Assembly (NCBI RefSeq): GCF_036327415.1
Contig: NZ_CP123961.1
Span: 1,860,001 to 1,924,000, forward strand
DNA: 64,000 bases
Direction of reading: 5' to 3'
Source: Bartonella grahamii subsp. shimonis
GTDB taxonomy: Bacteria; Pseudomonadota; Alphaproteobacteria; Rhizobiales; Rhizobiaceae
Shown: positions 8,122 to 17,619 of the stretch, piece by piece
Layout of the letters: the number at the start of each line of letters is the position of its first letter
Numbering within the stretch: position 1 is the first letter of the stretch
Made by a program: the position numbers and the translations under genes
The notes under the pieces: generated by a model
Databases searched by the model: none
What the model saw: only the letters and a program-made list of their open reading frames with translations
Told to the model about the DNA's origin: nothing

Positions 8122-9129
8122 TCAGAGGTTTCCTTTTCTCCTGCCTCTTTTCCCTTGTTTGGTGCCTCTAAGGTAATTTCTGTGGTGTAACCCGCTTTGT
8201 TTTTCATAGCGGTGGGTGACGGTAGCGGCTTTCCATAGACCATTGATTTCGCCTCGAAACCCTTGCAAGAGAAGCGGTTGATCCGCCATGATTTCTGGTC
8301 GCCCCGCAAGGGTCAAAGAACCACTGCCCACAGCACGGCAAAGTCGGTCTGATTCTGATGCAGCAGCAGCTTGTGCTTCTTCCTTACAGGTGTAACAAGT
8401 CCGTAAACGCCGCACGGGACCGCTAAACCCTGTCTGATGCTTGACTTGGCATTGCTGCCCTTTTGAGCGATCAAAATAAGCAGCTTCAATGGTGCCATAT
8501 TGCGTGCGTGGCTCGAGGGTGAATTCCCAGTTGGAACAGTCGTATTTATGAAGTTTGAATACGGGTAAATTATCTCCGCTTAAAAACAAAAACTTATTGT
8601 CCTTGATTAAAAAACGTGCCCGCATGCGGTCAGCAAGGCGGGTTAAAAAATCAACAGCCGATTGATCTGTACGCACCACATAAGGCAAAGTTTGTTTGGT
8701 GAACTGGGGACTGACCTTTGCTTGATAGCCGTGGCGTTTGGCGAGTGTCTCGACAATCTCGCCAATGGTTTTATGGTCAAAATGTTCACTCACCTGTTCT
8801 TTGAGTTCTTTACGCATCGAGGCACTTTTGCCGCAAAGACGCAAGATCTCTCCATCACTGCCCCCTGAGCTTACAACCGATTCGATAACAAAACACCCCA
8901 TAAAAGCACTGATGCTGTTCTCATAGCCAAAGATCACCTGGAGCGCACTGTTGCTTGAGGGAACCTCTAAATCATTGCCACTATCATCAAATTCTGCTTC
9001 AAATGTATCGGCTTCATTCCCGGCATGGTCAGTGATAGTTGCGGTTAAAAGACGCTGGTAAAAAACCGCGTGAACAGGTTTGTCTCCCACCTTGACCACA
9101 ATAAAAGGGTGTGTACGCATTAATCCCAT
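8122..9129 (-). CDS. Phage late control gene D protein (P2 gpD-like tail protein)
   Basis: This 335-residue protein matches the gpD family of contractile phage tails, which forms the tail hub together with the spike region. Visible features are an N-terminal beta-rich domain (ITDHAGNEADTFEAEFDD), the hub-type segment QSAVDFLTRLADRMRARFLI near residue 165, and a basic C-terminus (KQGKRGRRKGNL). It overlaps gene X by 10 bases, as in P2-type tail operons. The reading frame is intact. The ATG at 9120 is an alternative start. Confidence 0.85.
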   Translation of the reverse strand: MGLMRTHPFIVVKVGDKPVHAVFYQRLLTATITDHAGNEADTFEAEFDDSGNDLEVPSSNSALQVIFGYENSISAFMGCFVIESVVSSGGSDGEILRLCGKSASMRKELKEQVSEHFDHKTIGEIVETLAKRHGYQAKVSPQFTKQTLPYVVRTDQSAVDFLTRLADRMRARFLIKDNKFLFLSGDNLPVFKLHKYDCSNWEFTLEPRTQYGTIEAAYFDRSKGQQCQVKHQTGFSGPVRRLRTCYTCKEEAQAAAASESDRLCRAVGSGSLTLAGRPEIMADQPLLLQGFRGEINGLWKAATVTHRYEKQSGLHHRNYLRGTKQGKRGRRKGNL

Positions 9130-9374
9130 AGCCGTGTCACCGTGCTTTGGGGATTAGACAACACAAATTCAGGTAAAAAGACTTTTAAGCCTCGCGGTAA
9201 AAGCATACCATATTTGGCAATCTCTGGATTGGCTTCCAAGGTGGCTTCTAAATAGCCTTTGAGTAAACCTGCTTGCCTCCGGTCCCCTAACACAGCCATG
9301 GCATGGTGAAAGCAGATGAGATCGAGACTCATGTCCTCTAGCTCTACAACAACACGCTTTGCTGGTATCTTCAT
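9120..9374 (-). CDS. Phage tail protein X (P2 gpX-like)
   Basis: An 84-residue protein ending with the gpX/LysM-like segment PEIAKYGMLLPRGLKVFLPEF. gpX proteins are small tail components encoded between U and D, exactly as here. Start and stop overlap the neighbours (ATGA with gpU, 10 bases with gpD), so the genes are translationally coupled. Confidence 0.8.
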   Translation of the reverse strand: MKIPAKRVVVELEDMSLDLICFHHAMAVLGDRRQAGLLKGYLEATLEANPEIAKYGMLLPRGLKVFLPEFVLSNPQSTVTRLWD

Positions 9375-9862
9375 GGAATTTGCCCCTCTTGGGTTTGTCC
9401 CTCTTGGGTTTGTCCCTCTTGGTATTGTCCCACTTGGGTTTGTCCTTGCGGTTTTCCGCCATTAAAAAAGGGCAAGAGCGTAATGGAATAGCGGATGCGC
9501 TGTGAGTGACCAGAGCGACTGATATAGTCGTGGTCTTTATTGATCGTGGTGATCACCACGGGTCCATGGAGAAGGACACTATAGGTGGTATCATTGATCC
9601 AACGAAGCATCTGGACCGGCTTTGCTCTTTTGATCGTTGTGGTGATGGCATCAATGGCTACCCGATCACCAAATTCTTCTGGAAACCAAACGCCATGAAT
9701 GGTTTTGGGATCATTGCCATAGCCGGTAAATTGCAAACTGGGAGACCTGCCAAAACGCTCCATACAAACCCATGAGGCAGAAAACTCTTCTTCAAAGGAT
9801 TGGAAATTCAGCCAATCCACATAAAATTGATGCGGACCTAACATCATCAAAGGATCTCTCAT
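9371..9862 (-). CDS. Phage tail protein U (P2 gpU-like) with repeat tail
   Basis: A protein of about 163 residues of the gpU family, the tail terminator, with conserved parts MMLGPHQFYVDW, SASWVCMERFGRSPSLQFTG and the C-terminal beta region HSQRIRYSITLLPFF. The start at 9862 (MRDPLMML) follows GGGAGGGAG; an upstream in-frame start would overlap the T gene deeply. The last 20-odd residues are a Gly-Gln-Thr-Gln-Glu pentapeptide repeat encoded by four 15-bp units at 9384-9443, which is not a normal part of gpU. Confidence 0.8.
   Translation of the reverse strand: MRDPLMMLGPHQFYVDWLNFQSFEEEFSASWVCMERFGRSPSLQFTGYGNDPKTIHGVWFPEEFGDRVAIDAITTTIKRAKPVQMLRWINDTTYSVLLHGPVVITTINKDHDYISRSGHSQRIRYSITLLPFFNGGKPQGQTQVGQYQEGQTQEGQTQEGQIP
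9384..9443. repeat. Four 15-bp tandem repeats in the gpU gene
   Basis: Units of the form CCCTCTTGGGTTTGT start at 9384, 9399, 9414 and 9429 with one or two changes each. They keep frame and code for GQTQE-type pentapeptides at the C-terminus of gpU. Confidence 0.85.
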
Positions 9863-9875
9863 AGGCTCCCTCCCC

Positions 9876-12212
9876 TCATTCTGTTCCCCCATGCAGGGCA
9901 TTAGCGCGTGCCCGTTGAATGGCGTGGGCAACCGTTTGACCAGTGGCAACAGGATCACGGGCGCCATTGACATGCACTGTGACATTTTGATTGTGCGTGG
10001 TGGGGGAGCGCTCTTTGCCTTTTGCTTCTGTGAAAGGGGAACTTGCATGCCCCGCCCCCGCAAATTGTGCAATCGGTTGAATGGCTGTTGTGCCTCCTAA
10101 AAAACTTGGCAAAAACTCTCTTAAATTAATGGACCCAAACCACCCCTTAATGCGGCTTGGCAAAGATTTACAAAAATCTGTCAATTGTGAGATGGTGCCC
10201 ATAAAACCATCGACAATCCAACTCGCTAAATCTTCCCCTGCTTGTTCCATACTTGCCTTGGCACCCTCCGAGAGCTTTTCCCGGACAAAAAAGCTTCCCA
10301 ACCAGCCCCAAAAGTTGGAAAGGCTTTGCTTAACGCCCTCCCACAAACCTTCAAAGCTTTGAACAACAGCGCCAAGCCCTTGTTTAAACTTTTGCCAAGT
10401 TTGAGAGAAATCAAAAGCAGCAGCAATGATATTTTTCCATTTGGTGATGGTGGTGGTATCAGCACCAAAAAAGCGCATGACAGCCTCAAAAGCACGACCA
10501 AAAGCATGTGCTATCCCCCGTGCAAAGCCCTTCATAAAAGAAGAAAAGCGGTCCCAATATTTCCACAAAACAAAACCAGCAGCCATGATCACCGCCACAA
10601 CAGCAGCAACCGCAGCTCCTATTGGGGTAAAAATAGCCCCCGCAACAGAGGCAATAGCAGCTCCAACCACTTCGATCACTGTTCCTACCCAACCAAAGGT
10701 GCTAGCAAATACCGTCCCTGAGACAGCAATCCCCCGCAAAGCGCCCACCAACAAGGTCATGGGGCGTAAGAGTCGAAGTGAACTTGCCCCAAGACCCGCG
10801 GTAAGCAAGCCCAGAGAGCGTCCTGAAGCCAATAGCCCTCGCCAACTTGCCTTCAGCATGCGGCTAAGAGACCCAAGCTTGATAAAAGAGGCAATCAATT
10901 GCAGGATCCCAAGGCGGGTTCCGGCAAAAGTAAAACGTACAACCCGCAAAGCGATGTTAAAAGCCATCAGGGCGGCAATGGTTTTGATGATCACACCGGT
11001 TAAAACAGGGTGTTCATTTGCCCATGCCATAAGAACATTGGTAAAATTGCCAACAGTTTCCATTAAACTGTTGACAGGAGGCAGAAGCACTTCACCAATG
11101 GTAATGCCCAAAGCCACGATACGGTTTTGCAAAAGTTCAAACTGCCGCATGGCGCCGGTTGCTTGTTTGTCTGCCTCTTGCTCCACGGAGCCTTTAAAGA
11201 CTTGTGGGTCTTCAACATAATCTAAAGCTTGCCCTAACAGTTCGGGGTTACCCACCAATTTGGCAAAATCACCGGTAAAATCTCGTCCAGCAATGGCAAT
11301 CAGCGAACGCATCCCCTGTTCGGATTTACCCAACACATTAAAAAAGCGCACCAAGGTGCCGGTGGCATCTTTATCCAAATCTTCCATAAATTTTTGGCGA
11401 GAGAGACCAATATTGGTAAAAGCCTCTTCAATATGTTTACCCCCTGCCTGTATGCGCGCACTCATCGCATTAAAACCACGCGCGGCACTCTCAGGAACAA
11501 TCCCAGCGGAAATCATCGCCGTACCAAAAGCTGCCGTTTCACGGGCTGTCAGTTTAAACATGGTGGCAGCACCGGTGGCGCGATTGGTAAAGTCAGAAAC
11601 TTCACTGGCTTTTGCCGCCATGTGGTTAGAGAGATGATTGATGGCATCACCTAAATCTTCAATCCCTGCCTGATTAAGCTTAAAGACATTGCGCAATTTG
11701 GCAAAACGCTCCCCAATCTGGTCCCCCGTCATATCAAAGGCGACAGCTGCTTTGGCAGCATAAACACTAAAAGCCTCGAGATCTTGTTCACCAATCCCTG
11801 CTTGGCTGGCACTAGTCATCAATTCCAAGACTTCACGCGCCGCTAGCGGAATCTTGGTGGAGGTTTCCAAAGCAAAGCGGCGCAATTCCTTTAAACGATC
11901 AAGGGGGGCATCGAGAACCTTTTCCAAGCCTTTCATTGATTGATCAAATTGCATGGCTTTATAAAGCGGCGCTATTAAGGTTGCTGTTTGCGCAATGGCA
12001 CCCACCATGCGTCCACGCGCTTGGATAAAAGCATTTTGCGCTTTTTCTGTGGATTCTTTCAAGTGCTCAGGGTCAAACCAATTTTTAAAGTGCTGCCTTG
12101 TCTTGTTTTGGAAATGCGCAATATCGAGGCTAAAGGCTCTTAAGTCTCGCTTGGCAGAGGCGATCCCCTCTTGCAGATGATTCACAAAACGGACAACAAG
12201 GGAAACATCCAT
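9876..12212 (-). CDS. Phage tail tape measure protein (gpT-like)
   Basis: A 778-residue protein with an N-terminal helical region, the TP901-type core (GLEKVLDAPLDRLKELRR through AARGFNAMSARIQAGG, about 85-260), several hydrophobic stretches in the middle (about 410-545, such as LVGALRGIAVSGTVFAST and ASVAGAIFTPIGAAVAAV) and a C-terminal region with short amphipathic segments. Tape measure proteins set tail length and leave through the tail during infection. The frame is intact. It sits between E/E' and U as in P2. Confidence 0.88.
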   Translation of the reverse strand: MDVSLVVRFVNHLQEGIASAKRDLRAFSLDIAHFQNKTRQHFKNWFDPEHLKESTEKAQNAFIQARGRMVGAIAQTATLIAPLYKAMQFDQSMKGLEKVLDAPLDRLKELRRFALETSTKIPLAAREVLELMTSASQAGIGEQDLEAFSVYAAKAAVAFDMTGDQIGERFAKLRNVFKLNQAGIEDLGDAINHLSNHMAAKASEVSDFTNRATGAATMFKLTARETAAFGTAMISAGIVPESAARGFNAMSARIQAGGKHIEEAFTNIGLSRQKFMEDLDKDATGTLVRFFNVLGKSEQGMRSLIAIAGRDFTGDFAKLVGNPELLGQALDYVEDPQVFKGSVEQEADKQATGAMRQFELLQNRIVALGITIGEVLLPPVNSLMETVGNFTNVLMAWANEHPVLTGVIIKTIAALMAFNIALRVVRFTFAGTRLGILQLIASFIKLGSLSRMLKASWRGLLASGRSLGLLTAGLGASSLRLLRPMTLLVGALRGIAVSGTVFASTFGWVGTVIEVVGAAIASVAGAIFTPIGAAVAAVVAVIMAAGFVLWKYWDRFSSFMKGFARGIAHAFGRAFEAVMRFFGADTTTITKWKNIIAAAFDFSQTWQKFKQGLGAVVQSFEGLWEGVKQSLSNFWGWLGSFFVREKLSEGAKASMEQAGEDLASWIVDGFMGTISQLTDFCKSLPSRIKGWFGSINLREFLPSFLGGTTAIQPIAQFAGAGHASSPFTEAKGKERSPTTHNQNVTVHVNGARDPVATGQTVAHAIQRARANALHGGTE

Positions 12213-12221
12213 GATCGCATC

Positions 12222-12580
12222 TTATCCTAACATTTGGCTTTCATATTCTTGGGCTTTCAAGCGCACTAATTCTTCGCGATAGGCAATCACTTCCAGCCAA
12301 TCCATCTGATTGATCTCTAGAGCCGACCAGTGGTAATAAAGCGCTAGTTCTGCTCCAAATTGTCCGGCATAAGGGATTGGTGTTTGGGAAAAAAAGCAAA
12401 AAAAACCTTAAACACAGCCATAATGTCAACAACATCAAGACGATTAATCAGTTCAACCGTTTCATGGGACATCTCTGCCAGAAGCGCGGCGATTCCTTCC
12501 ATGGCTTCATGAGTCAATAAAGCCTCACAAAGCTTGGCAATGAGAATATCATTGCTGAAAGGTAGAAATAATAAAAAGTG
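12222..12580 (-). CDS. Phage tail assembly chaperone E/E' with -1 frameshift, 5' truncated
   Basis: Frame 0 is open from 12580 and stops at 12344-12346; it reads EMSHETVELINRLDVVDIMA then KVFFAFFPKHQS. A -1 shift at the T8/T7 tracts (12398-12405 and 12389-12395) gives a longer product with AELALYYHWSALEINQMDW then LEVIAYREELVRLKAQ, stopping at 12222-12224. The latter segment is the P2 GpE/E' domain. In P2, E and E+E' come from programmed -1 frameshifting at a T-run. No start codon is seen before the TAG at 12581-12583 except an internal ATG, so the 5' end has been lost. Confidence 0.7.
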
Positions 12581-12583
12581 CTA

Positions 12584-12922
12584 GAAACAGTGTTGAGTAT
12601 TACTGTTATTACTTACTTTGATAAATATAAAACTGAATAAATATCACACAAAACATTATCATTACTTTATAAAAATAATATAAATTATGTGAGTATTATA
12701 ATTATTTAAATTTATATAATATAAATAATTATAAGCACATTGTGTGTTAAATATAAATTCATAAAATTTTAATATCAGTTATTTTTTATTTTGACAAAAA
12801 ACCAAAAATATCTTACCAAACAAAGACAATTATCAAAATTAATAACAACTATCCATTTTCACTTCTTTTTATGAAGTTTTCGGGGAAATGAATATTTGGG
12901 GGCTCTCATAAGGAGAATACTA
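12584..12922. promoter_or_regulatory. AT-rich region upstream of first autotransporter
   Basis: About 340 bases, very AT-rich, without a gene. An inverted repeat with 11-bp arms lies at 12698-12708 / 12722-12732. AAGGAG at 12910-12915 is the ribosome site of the next gene. Confidence 0.4.
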
Positions 12923-15900
12923 GTGTATAAAACATTCCTTTTATCATGCACGGCTGCAGCCACTGTTATCCTGTTCAACATCCAGTCCAGTGCACATGCT
13001 GAAACCCTCGAAGTTTCTGAGGGAAAAACCGTATCAGTATCCGATAAAACTTATGAAACTATTCATGCAAAAGATGGCGGAAAAATCATTGGAAAACATT
13101 TAACCATTGTTACGAATAAAGATATAAACCAAAGCATAAACAACGTCTATGCTGTAACAGCAGAAGGTGCTAACAGTGCAATTGAGTTACTGGATGGCAC
13201 AACCATTAAAGGCATTGGTTCTGGCATTTTCTTAGGCCTTGAGGCGAAGGATGGTGCTACACTTAAAATGACTAAGGGAACGATTACAGCTTCTGGAATT
13301 GGTGCCTCCTTATCTGGCATTGGTGCTTCCTTCTCTGACAGTAAAAGTAAAAAAAACAAGCTGGAAGATGTGGTAATATCGAGTGATAACGATAATAATC
13401 CACTATCCTTAGGAATAAATGCCGAAAAAAGCAATGTGAATTTAAACAATGTAACCGTCACGAATGCAAATACGGGTATATTTGCGAATGATCACTCCAC
13501 AATAACAGTCTCTGGAGGATCATTCGATGGGAAAAATGATGGAGTATATGCTAAAGAAGGTAGCATCATTACTTTAAACAACAATGTTACAGTCGCATCA
13601 TCTGATAGCGATGGACTTCATGCAGAAGGTTCAGGAGCCAACATCACAAAGACGGGAGGAACTGTCAGTGGAAAACAAAATGCATTATTTGCAGAAAAAG
13701 GTGGACAGATCGATGTCACGGATGTTGCTTTAACAACAACAGATGGCAAAGGAACTGGCGCAAAAGCCGATGGCGCTAACAGCGTCATTACATTAAAAGG
13801 CAAAACAACCATTGAAAAAGTTACAAACGGCCTTGATGTACAAAATGGAGCTATAGCCAGGATGACCGGTGGTTCTATTGCTGCTTCTCAAATAGGTGCT
13901 CTTTTCAAAGCTAGCGGAAGTGATGAAAACAAAAACACGCTGGAAAATGTAAAGATATCGAGCGGTAAAAATAATCCCTTGATGGATAAAGGAATAAATG
14001 CCGAAAAAAGCAATGTGAATTTAAACAATGTAACCGTCACGAATGCAAATACGGGTATATTTGCGAATGATCACTCCACAATAACAGTCTCTGGAGGATC
14101 ATTCGATGGGAAAAATGATGGAGTATATGCTAAAGAAGGTAGCATCATTACTTTAAACAACAATGTTACAGTCGCATCATCTAATGGTAATGCACTCCGT
14201 GCTGAGGGTTCAGGATCTAAGATCACAATGGCAGGAGGAAAAGTAACAACAATAGGGAATACACAAACTGCATTATTTGCAGAAAAAGGTGGACAGATTG
14301 ACGCCACGAATATTGATCTAACAACAGATGGCAAAGGAACCGGTGCATTTGCAATTGGTCCTGATAGCAGAATTGAATTGCATGGCAATACAACGATTAA
14401 CAATACTTGGAACGGTCTTGGAGCAGTTGGTGGTGGTAAAATTACCAGTGAAAATTTAACCGTAGTCGGTGGTGAAACAAGTGATCAAGACCCCGACAAA
14501 ATCCGCTCTGGTGTATGGACAGAGGACTCTGGTAGTGAAATTACGTTAACGGGCAAAACAACCATTCAAAATTTTGATGAAGGTCTTTATGCAGATGGTG
14601 GGAGTAAAATCATTAGCGGAGATTTAACAATAATCGGTGGTGAATCCGAAAAAGAAACCATTGGTGTAAACACTTGGGAGGCTGATAGTATAGTTGAATT
14701 AAATGGCAAAACAACCATTCAAAATGTTGGTATTGGTCTTTTTGCTGTTGAGGGTAGCACAATTAAGATGGTTAATGGCGCTATTGATGCTAATTCTAAA
14801 AGTCTAGATACCCAATCCGATGCTCTTCAGAATGGGAAGAAAAATGAAATAGAAGCAAAAAAAGTTGCAATGGTTGTAATAAATGGCGGCCATATTGATC
14901 TAACGGATGTCTCTGCAGCAGCAGAAGTTGCCGGTTTACAATTCGCAACTTTCTCTGATAAGGATCCAAATAGCTGGCATAATTCACAAAAATATCATGG
15001 CAATGAAATCAATCTAACCAGTGCAGAGCTTCATGCTGAAAATGGTACTGGAATTCTCGTTGGAGCTTTTGCTGAAAAGAGCATCGAAGATGCTGCTGCT
15101 CCATCAATTGGCACAGTCAATCTTAAAAAATCAGAAATCCATGCTGACGTGTTGTTAGGAGATGGTATTTTTTGGGACAAAACGTCATGGAAAGATAAAG
15201 ATTTGTGGGATGGTAAAGATGTTAAGGCGATCTCCAACGGCACTTTTACATTAAATGCTGATCAGTCTATTCTAGAGGGCAGAGCGAATATTGCTAAAGA
15301 CAGAAATGTACACTTTGATCTGAAAAACGACACAACATGGACGTTGAAAATCAGCAAAAACGAAAAAGATGATAATAGCAATCTCCTTGATATTGCTAAA
15401 AGATCTCGTTCTGATGTTTCTGTGCTTAGTCTTAATAACAGCTCCATTGTTTTTGATAAACCAACAGAACAGCACTACCAAACATTGCATATAGGTTCTG
15501 GTAAACCAGACACAAAATCAGTCTACAATGCAACGGGTGATGCGAAGATTTACTTCAACGCACAATGGAGTGATGGTGCTGCAATAAATGACCAAAAAAC
15601 CGATAGACTTTTGATCAATGGGGATGTCTCTGGAACAACATCAGTTTATGTTACGGGGCGCTTAGAAGGGAACAATATCGAAGCAAATACCTCTGCAGCT
15701 GCCAATGTCCGTGGTCTTTCACTCATTCAAGTTTCTGGAAAAGCAGAAGAAAGCTCTTTCAAACTTGTAAATGGCTATACCACAAGAGGCGGCTTACCGG
15801 ATATGTATACACTCCGTGCCTATGGACCAGACTCAAGCCAAGGCAAAGCTGATATTGCGCAAAACCTGTTTGATGAAAAGAACGAAAACTTCTGGGATTT

Positions 15901-16933
15901 CCGTTTGCAACCCGAACTTCTTGGCTCGAATTCTGGTTCAACTCCTGATCCAGAAACAAATATCCCTGCCATTGCCCCTGTACCACAAACAGCAAGCTAT
16001 TTGGTCATGCCAAATGCTCTCTTCTATACTGGATTAACTGATATAGCTAAACAAAATGCACTTTTAGCCACTATGAGAACATCTGTCTTAGGAAAAGAAG
16101 AGGAAAAACAAACTGGTTTCTTCCTATACACTTACGGAAACACAGGAACCTTATCTTCCAAGCGTGGTCCTCTCAAATACGGTTACGGCGCTGATATCCG
16201 TTATGCGGCTCTACAAGCTGGTGTTACATTGGCAGCAATTGAAGGGCAAAATACCACGACACATTTCGGTCTTGTAGGCACCTATGGACAACTGTCTTTC
16301 ACCCCGAAAAATATCGCAGATGCTGGCAAGAGCACACTGGATAAATGGGCCATTACAGCCTACGGTAGCATACAGCATAGCAGTGGGTTCTACGTTGATA
16401 CACTCTTATCCTATGGTATCCTAAAGGGGCATATCACCAATGCCATCAGAGGAAAGACCGCAAAGTTGAATGATGCCAAAATGTTGAGTGTCTCCACCAC
16501 TGTTGGCAAAGAATTTGCAACCGGAATGGAAGGTTTAACATTTGAGCCACAAGCACAAATTGCCTATCAACATTTGATGTTTAACACCATTGAAGATGCT
16601 GATAACTTTACTGTTGATATGAAAAATCCTTCTCAATGGTTAATCCGTGTTGGTGGGCGTTTGACCAAAACCATTTCCACTGAAAACAGCCGTTCTATGT
16701 CTTTCTATGGAAAAGTAAACTTGATCAAAACCTTTGGTGATGATGGCACCATTCATATTGGCAGAGACTTTGACCTTGAACCTATGGGACCTGCAATTGA
16801 AGGCGGCGTTGGCATCAATGCGCAACTGTCTCACAATTTCTCCCTTCATGGTGATGTAAGCTATCAACAAAAGCTTCAGAAAACGGGTATAAGTGGTGCA
16901 AGCTTTTCAGGCGGCATACGCTATCAGTTTTAA
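12923..16933 (+). CDS. Autotransporter 1 (beta-helix passenger, C-terminal barrel)
   Basis: About 1336 residues. A signal peptide (SCTAAATVILFNIQSSAHA) is followed by a long right-handed beta-helix passenger built of repeats such as SGGSFDGKNDGVYAKEGS and GKTTIQNFDEGLYADGG (about 30-780). A junction region with QKTDRLLINGDVSG and RGLSLIQVSG comes next, and the C-terminal autotransporter barrel (about 1050-1336) ends GGIRYQF. It fits the Bartonella autotransporter group (Iba/CFA-like), secreted through the outer membrane by type V secretion. The GTG at 12923 has AAGGAG upstream. Two identical 192-bp segments lie inside the passenger. Confidence 0.9.
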   Translation: MYKTFLLSCTAAATVILFNIQSSAHAETLEVSEGKTVSVSDKTYETIHAKDGGKIIGKHLTIVTNKDINQSINNVYAVTAEGANSAIELLDGTTIKGIGSGIFLGLEAKDGATLKMTKGTITASGIGASLSGIGASFSDSKSKKNKLEDVVISSDNDNNPLSLGINAEKSNVNLNNVTVTNANTGIFANDHSTITVSGGSFDGKNDGVYAKEGSIITLNNNVTVASSDSDGLHAEGSGANITKTGGTVSGKQNALFAEKGGQIDVTDVALTTTDGKGTGAKADGANSVITLKGKTTIEKVTNGLDVQNGAIARMTGGSIAASQIGALFKASGSDENKNTLENVKISSGKNNPLMDKGINAEKSNVNLNNVTVTNANTGIFANDHSTITVSGGSFDGKNDGVYAKEGSIITLNNNVTVASSNGNALRAEGSGSKITMAGGKVTTIGNTQTALFAEKGGQIDATNIDLTTDGKGTGAFAIGPDSRIELHGNTTINNTWNGLGAVGGGKITSENLTVVGGETSDQDPDKIRSGVWTEDSGSEITLTGKTTIQNFDEGLYADGGSKIISGDLTIIGGESEKETIGVNTWEADSIVELNGKTTIQNVGIGLFAVEGSTIKMVNGAIDANSKSLDTQSDALQNGKKNEIEAKKVAMVVINGGHIDLTDVSAAAEVAGLQFATFSDKDPNSWHNSQKYHGNEINLTSAELHAENGTGILVGAFAEKSIEDAAAPSIGTVNLKKSEIHADVLLGDGIFWDKTSWKDKDLWDGKDVKAISNGTFTLNADQSILEGRANIAKDRNVHFDLKNDTTWTLKISKNEKDDNSNLLDIAKRSRSDVSVLSLNNSSIVFDKPTEQHYQTLHIGSGKPDTKSVYNATGDAKIYFNAQWSDGAAINDQKTDRLLINGDVSGTTSVYVTGRLEGNNIEANTSAAANVRGLSLIQVSGKAEESSFKLVNGYTTRGGLPDMYTLRAYGPDSSQGKADIAQNLFDEKNENFWDFRLQPELLGSNSGSTPDPETNIPAIAPVPQTASYLVMPNALFYTGLTDIAKQNALLATMRTSVLGKEEEKQTGFFLYTYGNTGTLSSKRGPLKYGYGADIRYAALQAGVTLAAIEGQNTTTHFGLVGTYGQLSFTPKNIADAGKSTLDKWAITAYGSIQHSSGFYVDTLLSYGILKGHITNAIRGKTAKLNDAKMLSVSTTVGKEFATGMEGLTFEPQAQIAYQHLMFNTIEDADNFTVDMKNPSQWLIRVGGRLTKTISTENSRSMSFYGKVNLIKTFGDDGTIHIGRDFDLEPMGPAIEGGVGINAQLSHNFSLHGDVSYQQKLQKTGISGASFSGGIRYQF
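13412..13603 (+). repeat. 192-bp exact direct repeat, copy 1
   Basis: Identical base for base with 13991-14182, offset 579 bases (193 codons), so recombination between the copies would keep frame. It codes for 64 residues of beta-helix. Confidence 0.92.
13991..14182 (+). repeat. 192-bp exact direct repeat, copy 2
   Basis: Second copy of the repeat described at 13412-13603. The sequence between the copies is diverged. Confidence 0.92.
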
Positions 16934-17284
16934 ATAAAGGCTGTAAAAATAGCCTATTCATTCTATTCAATTAACAAAAAGGCGTACACTATACTGTCTT
17001 TTTTGTATATAAATCCTAATGATACTACACCTCCCCCCTTCTTAAGAGAGCCCTTGCTTTTTCTACTGCCTGTAAAATCAATATCCACGCCCAACGCCGC
17101 AACATGTTTGAAACAAAGCTTGAAACGTATCAGTGCTGTATAGCAGCCCCAAGCTTTTGTATAACAGATGAGAGCGAGGATATTGTATATTTCTGTTTAT
17201 GTAATCTATGAAACAAGCAGACAGCCTAATTTAGGGAGAAAAAGTTAAAGATGAAAACCAGTTTTCATCTTTACCGTTATTTCT
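16934..17284. other. Intergenic, no gene seen
   Basis: No credible frame. A weak hairpin (AGGCT / AGCCT at about 16938-16955) lies just behind the autotransporter and may act in termination. Confidence 0.35.
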
Positions 17285-17619
17285 TAATTCAGATTACGAC
17301 TTTCAAAAGCATCTAAGGCAATGTCTTTTAAGTAATGGAGATTACGCATTACCTCACGTTTTTGTTTCTCTCATTCTTTAATGGGGTCACGACCATCATG
17401 TAAAAACAGAACGCCATTGGGTTGCACATTCAACGAGCTTTTTTAAGAGGCGTTTCTTAAAGCACCCAAATCCATTTCGTAAAGGCGCCTATGAATGCTG
17501 TGACAGTAAAGGCATTGAGTACCCCATCTTTACGCTTATGAAGGACAGCACCATCATTATTATTTGCCAGCCCCCAATGTGGTAACAGACCTTGCATTAA
17601 GACGGTTCATAAGAGGCAT
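17285..17619 (-). pseudogene. Decayed phage-type integrase, N-terminal part
   Basis: From an ATG at 17619 the minus strand begins MPLMNRLN, then shifts frame repeatedly. The last part reads HDGRDPIKE, a stop, then EVMRNLHYLKDIALDAFES, which is typical of the N-terminal region of tyrosine integrases. Several stops and frameshifts make it dead. It is the best preserved of about ten such copies in the window. Its two-hairpin leader lies at about 17620-17760. Confidence 0.6.

Noticed and set aside
10426..11220. 264-codon frame on the plus strand
   Set aside because: Lies antisense within the tape measure gene; Arg/Lys/Pro/Ala-rich translation without a domain, a typical shadow frame.
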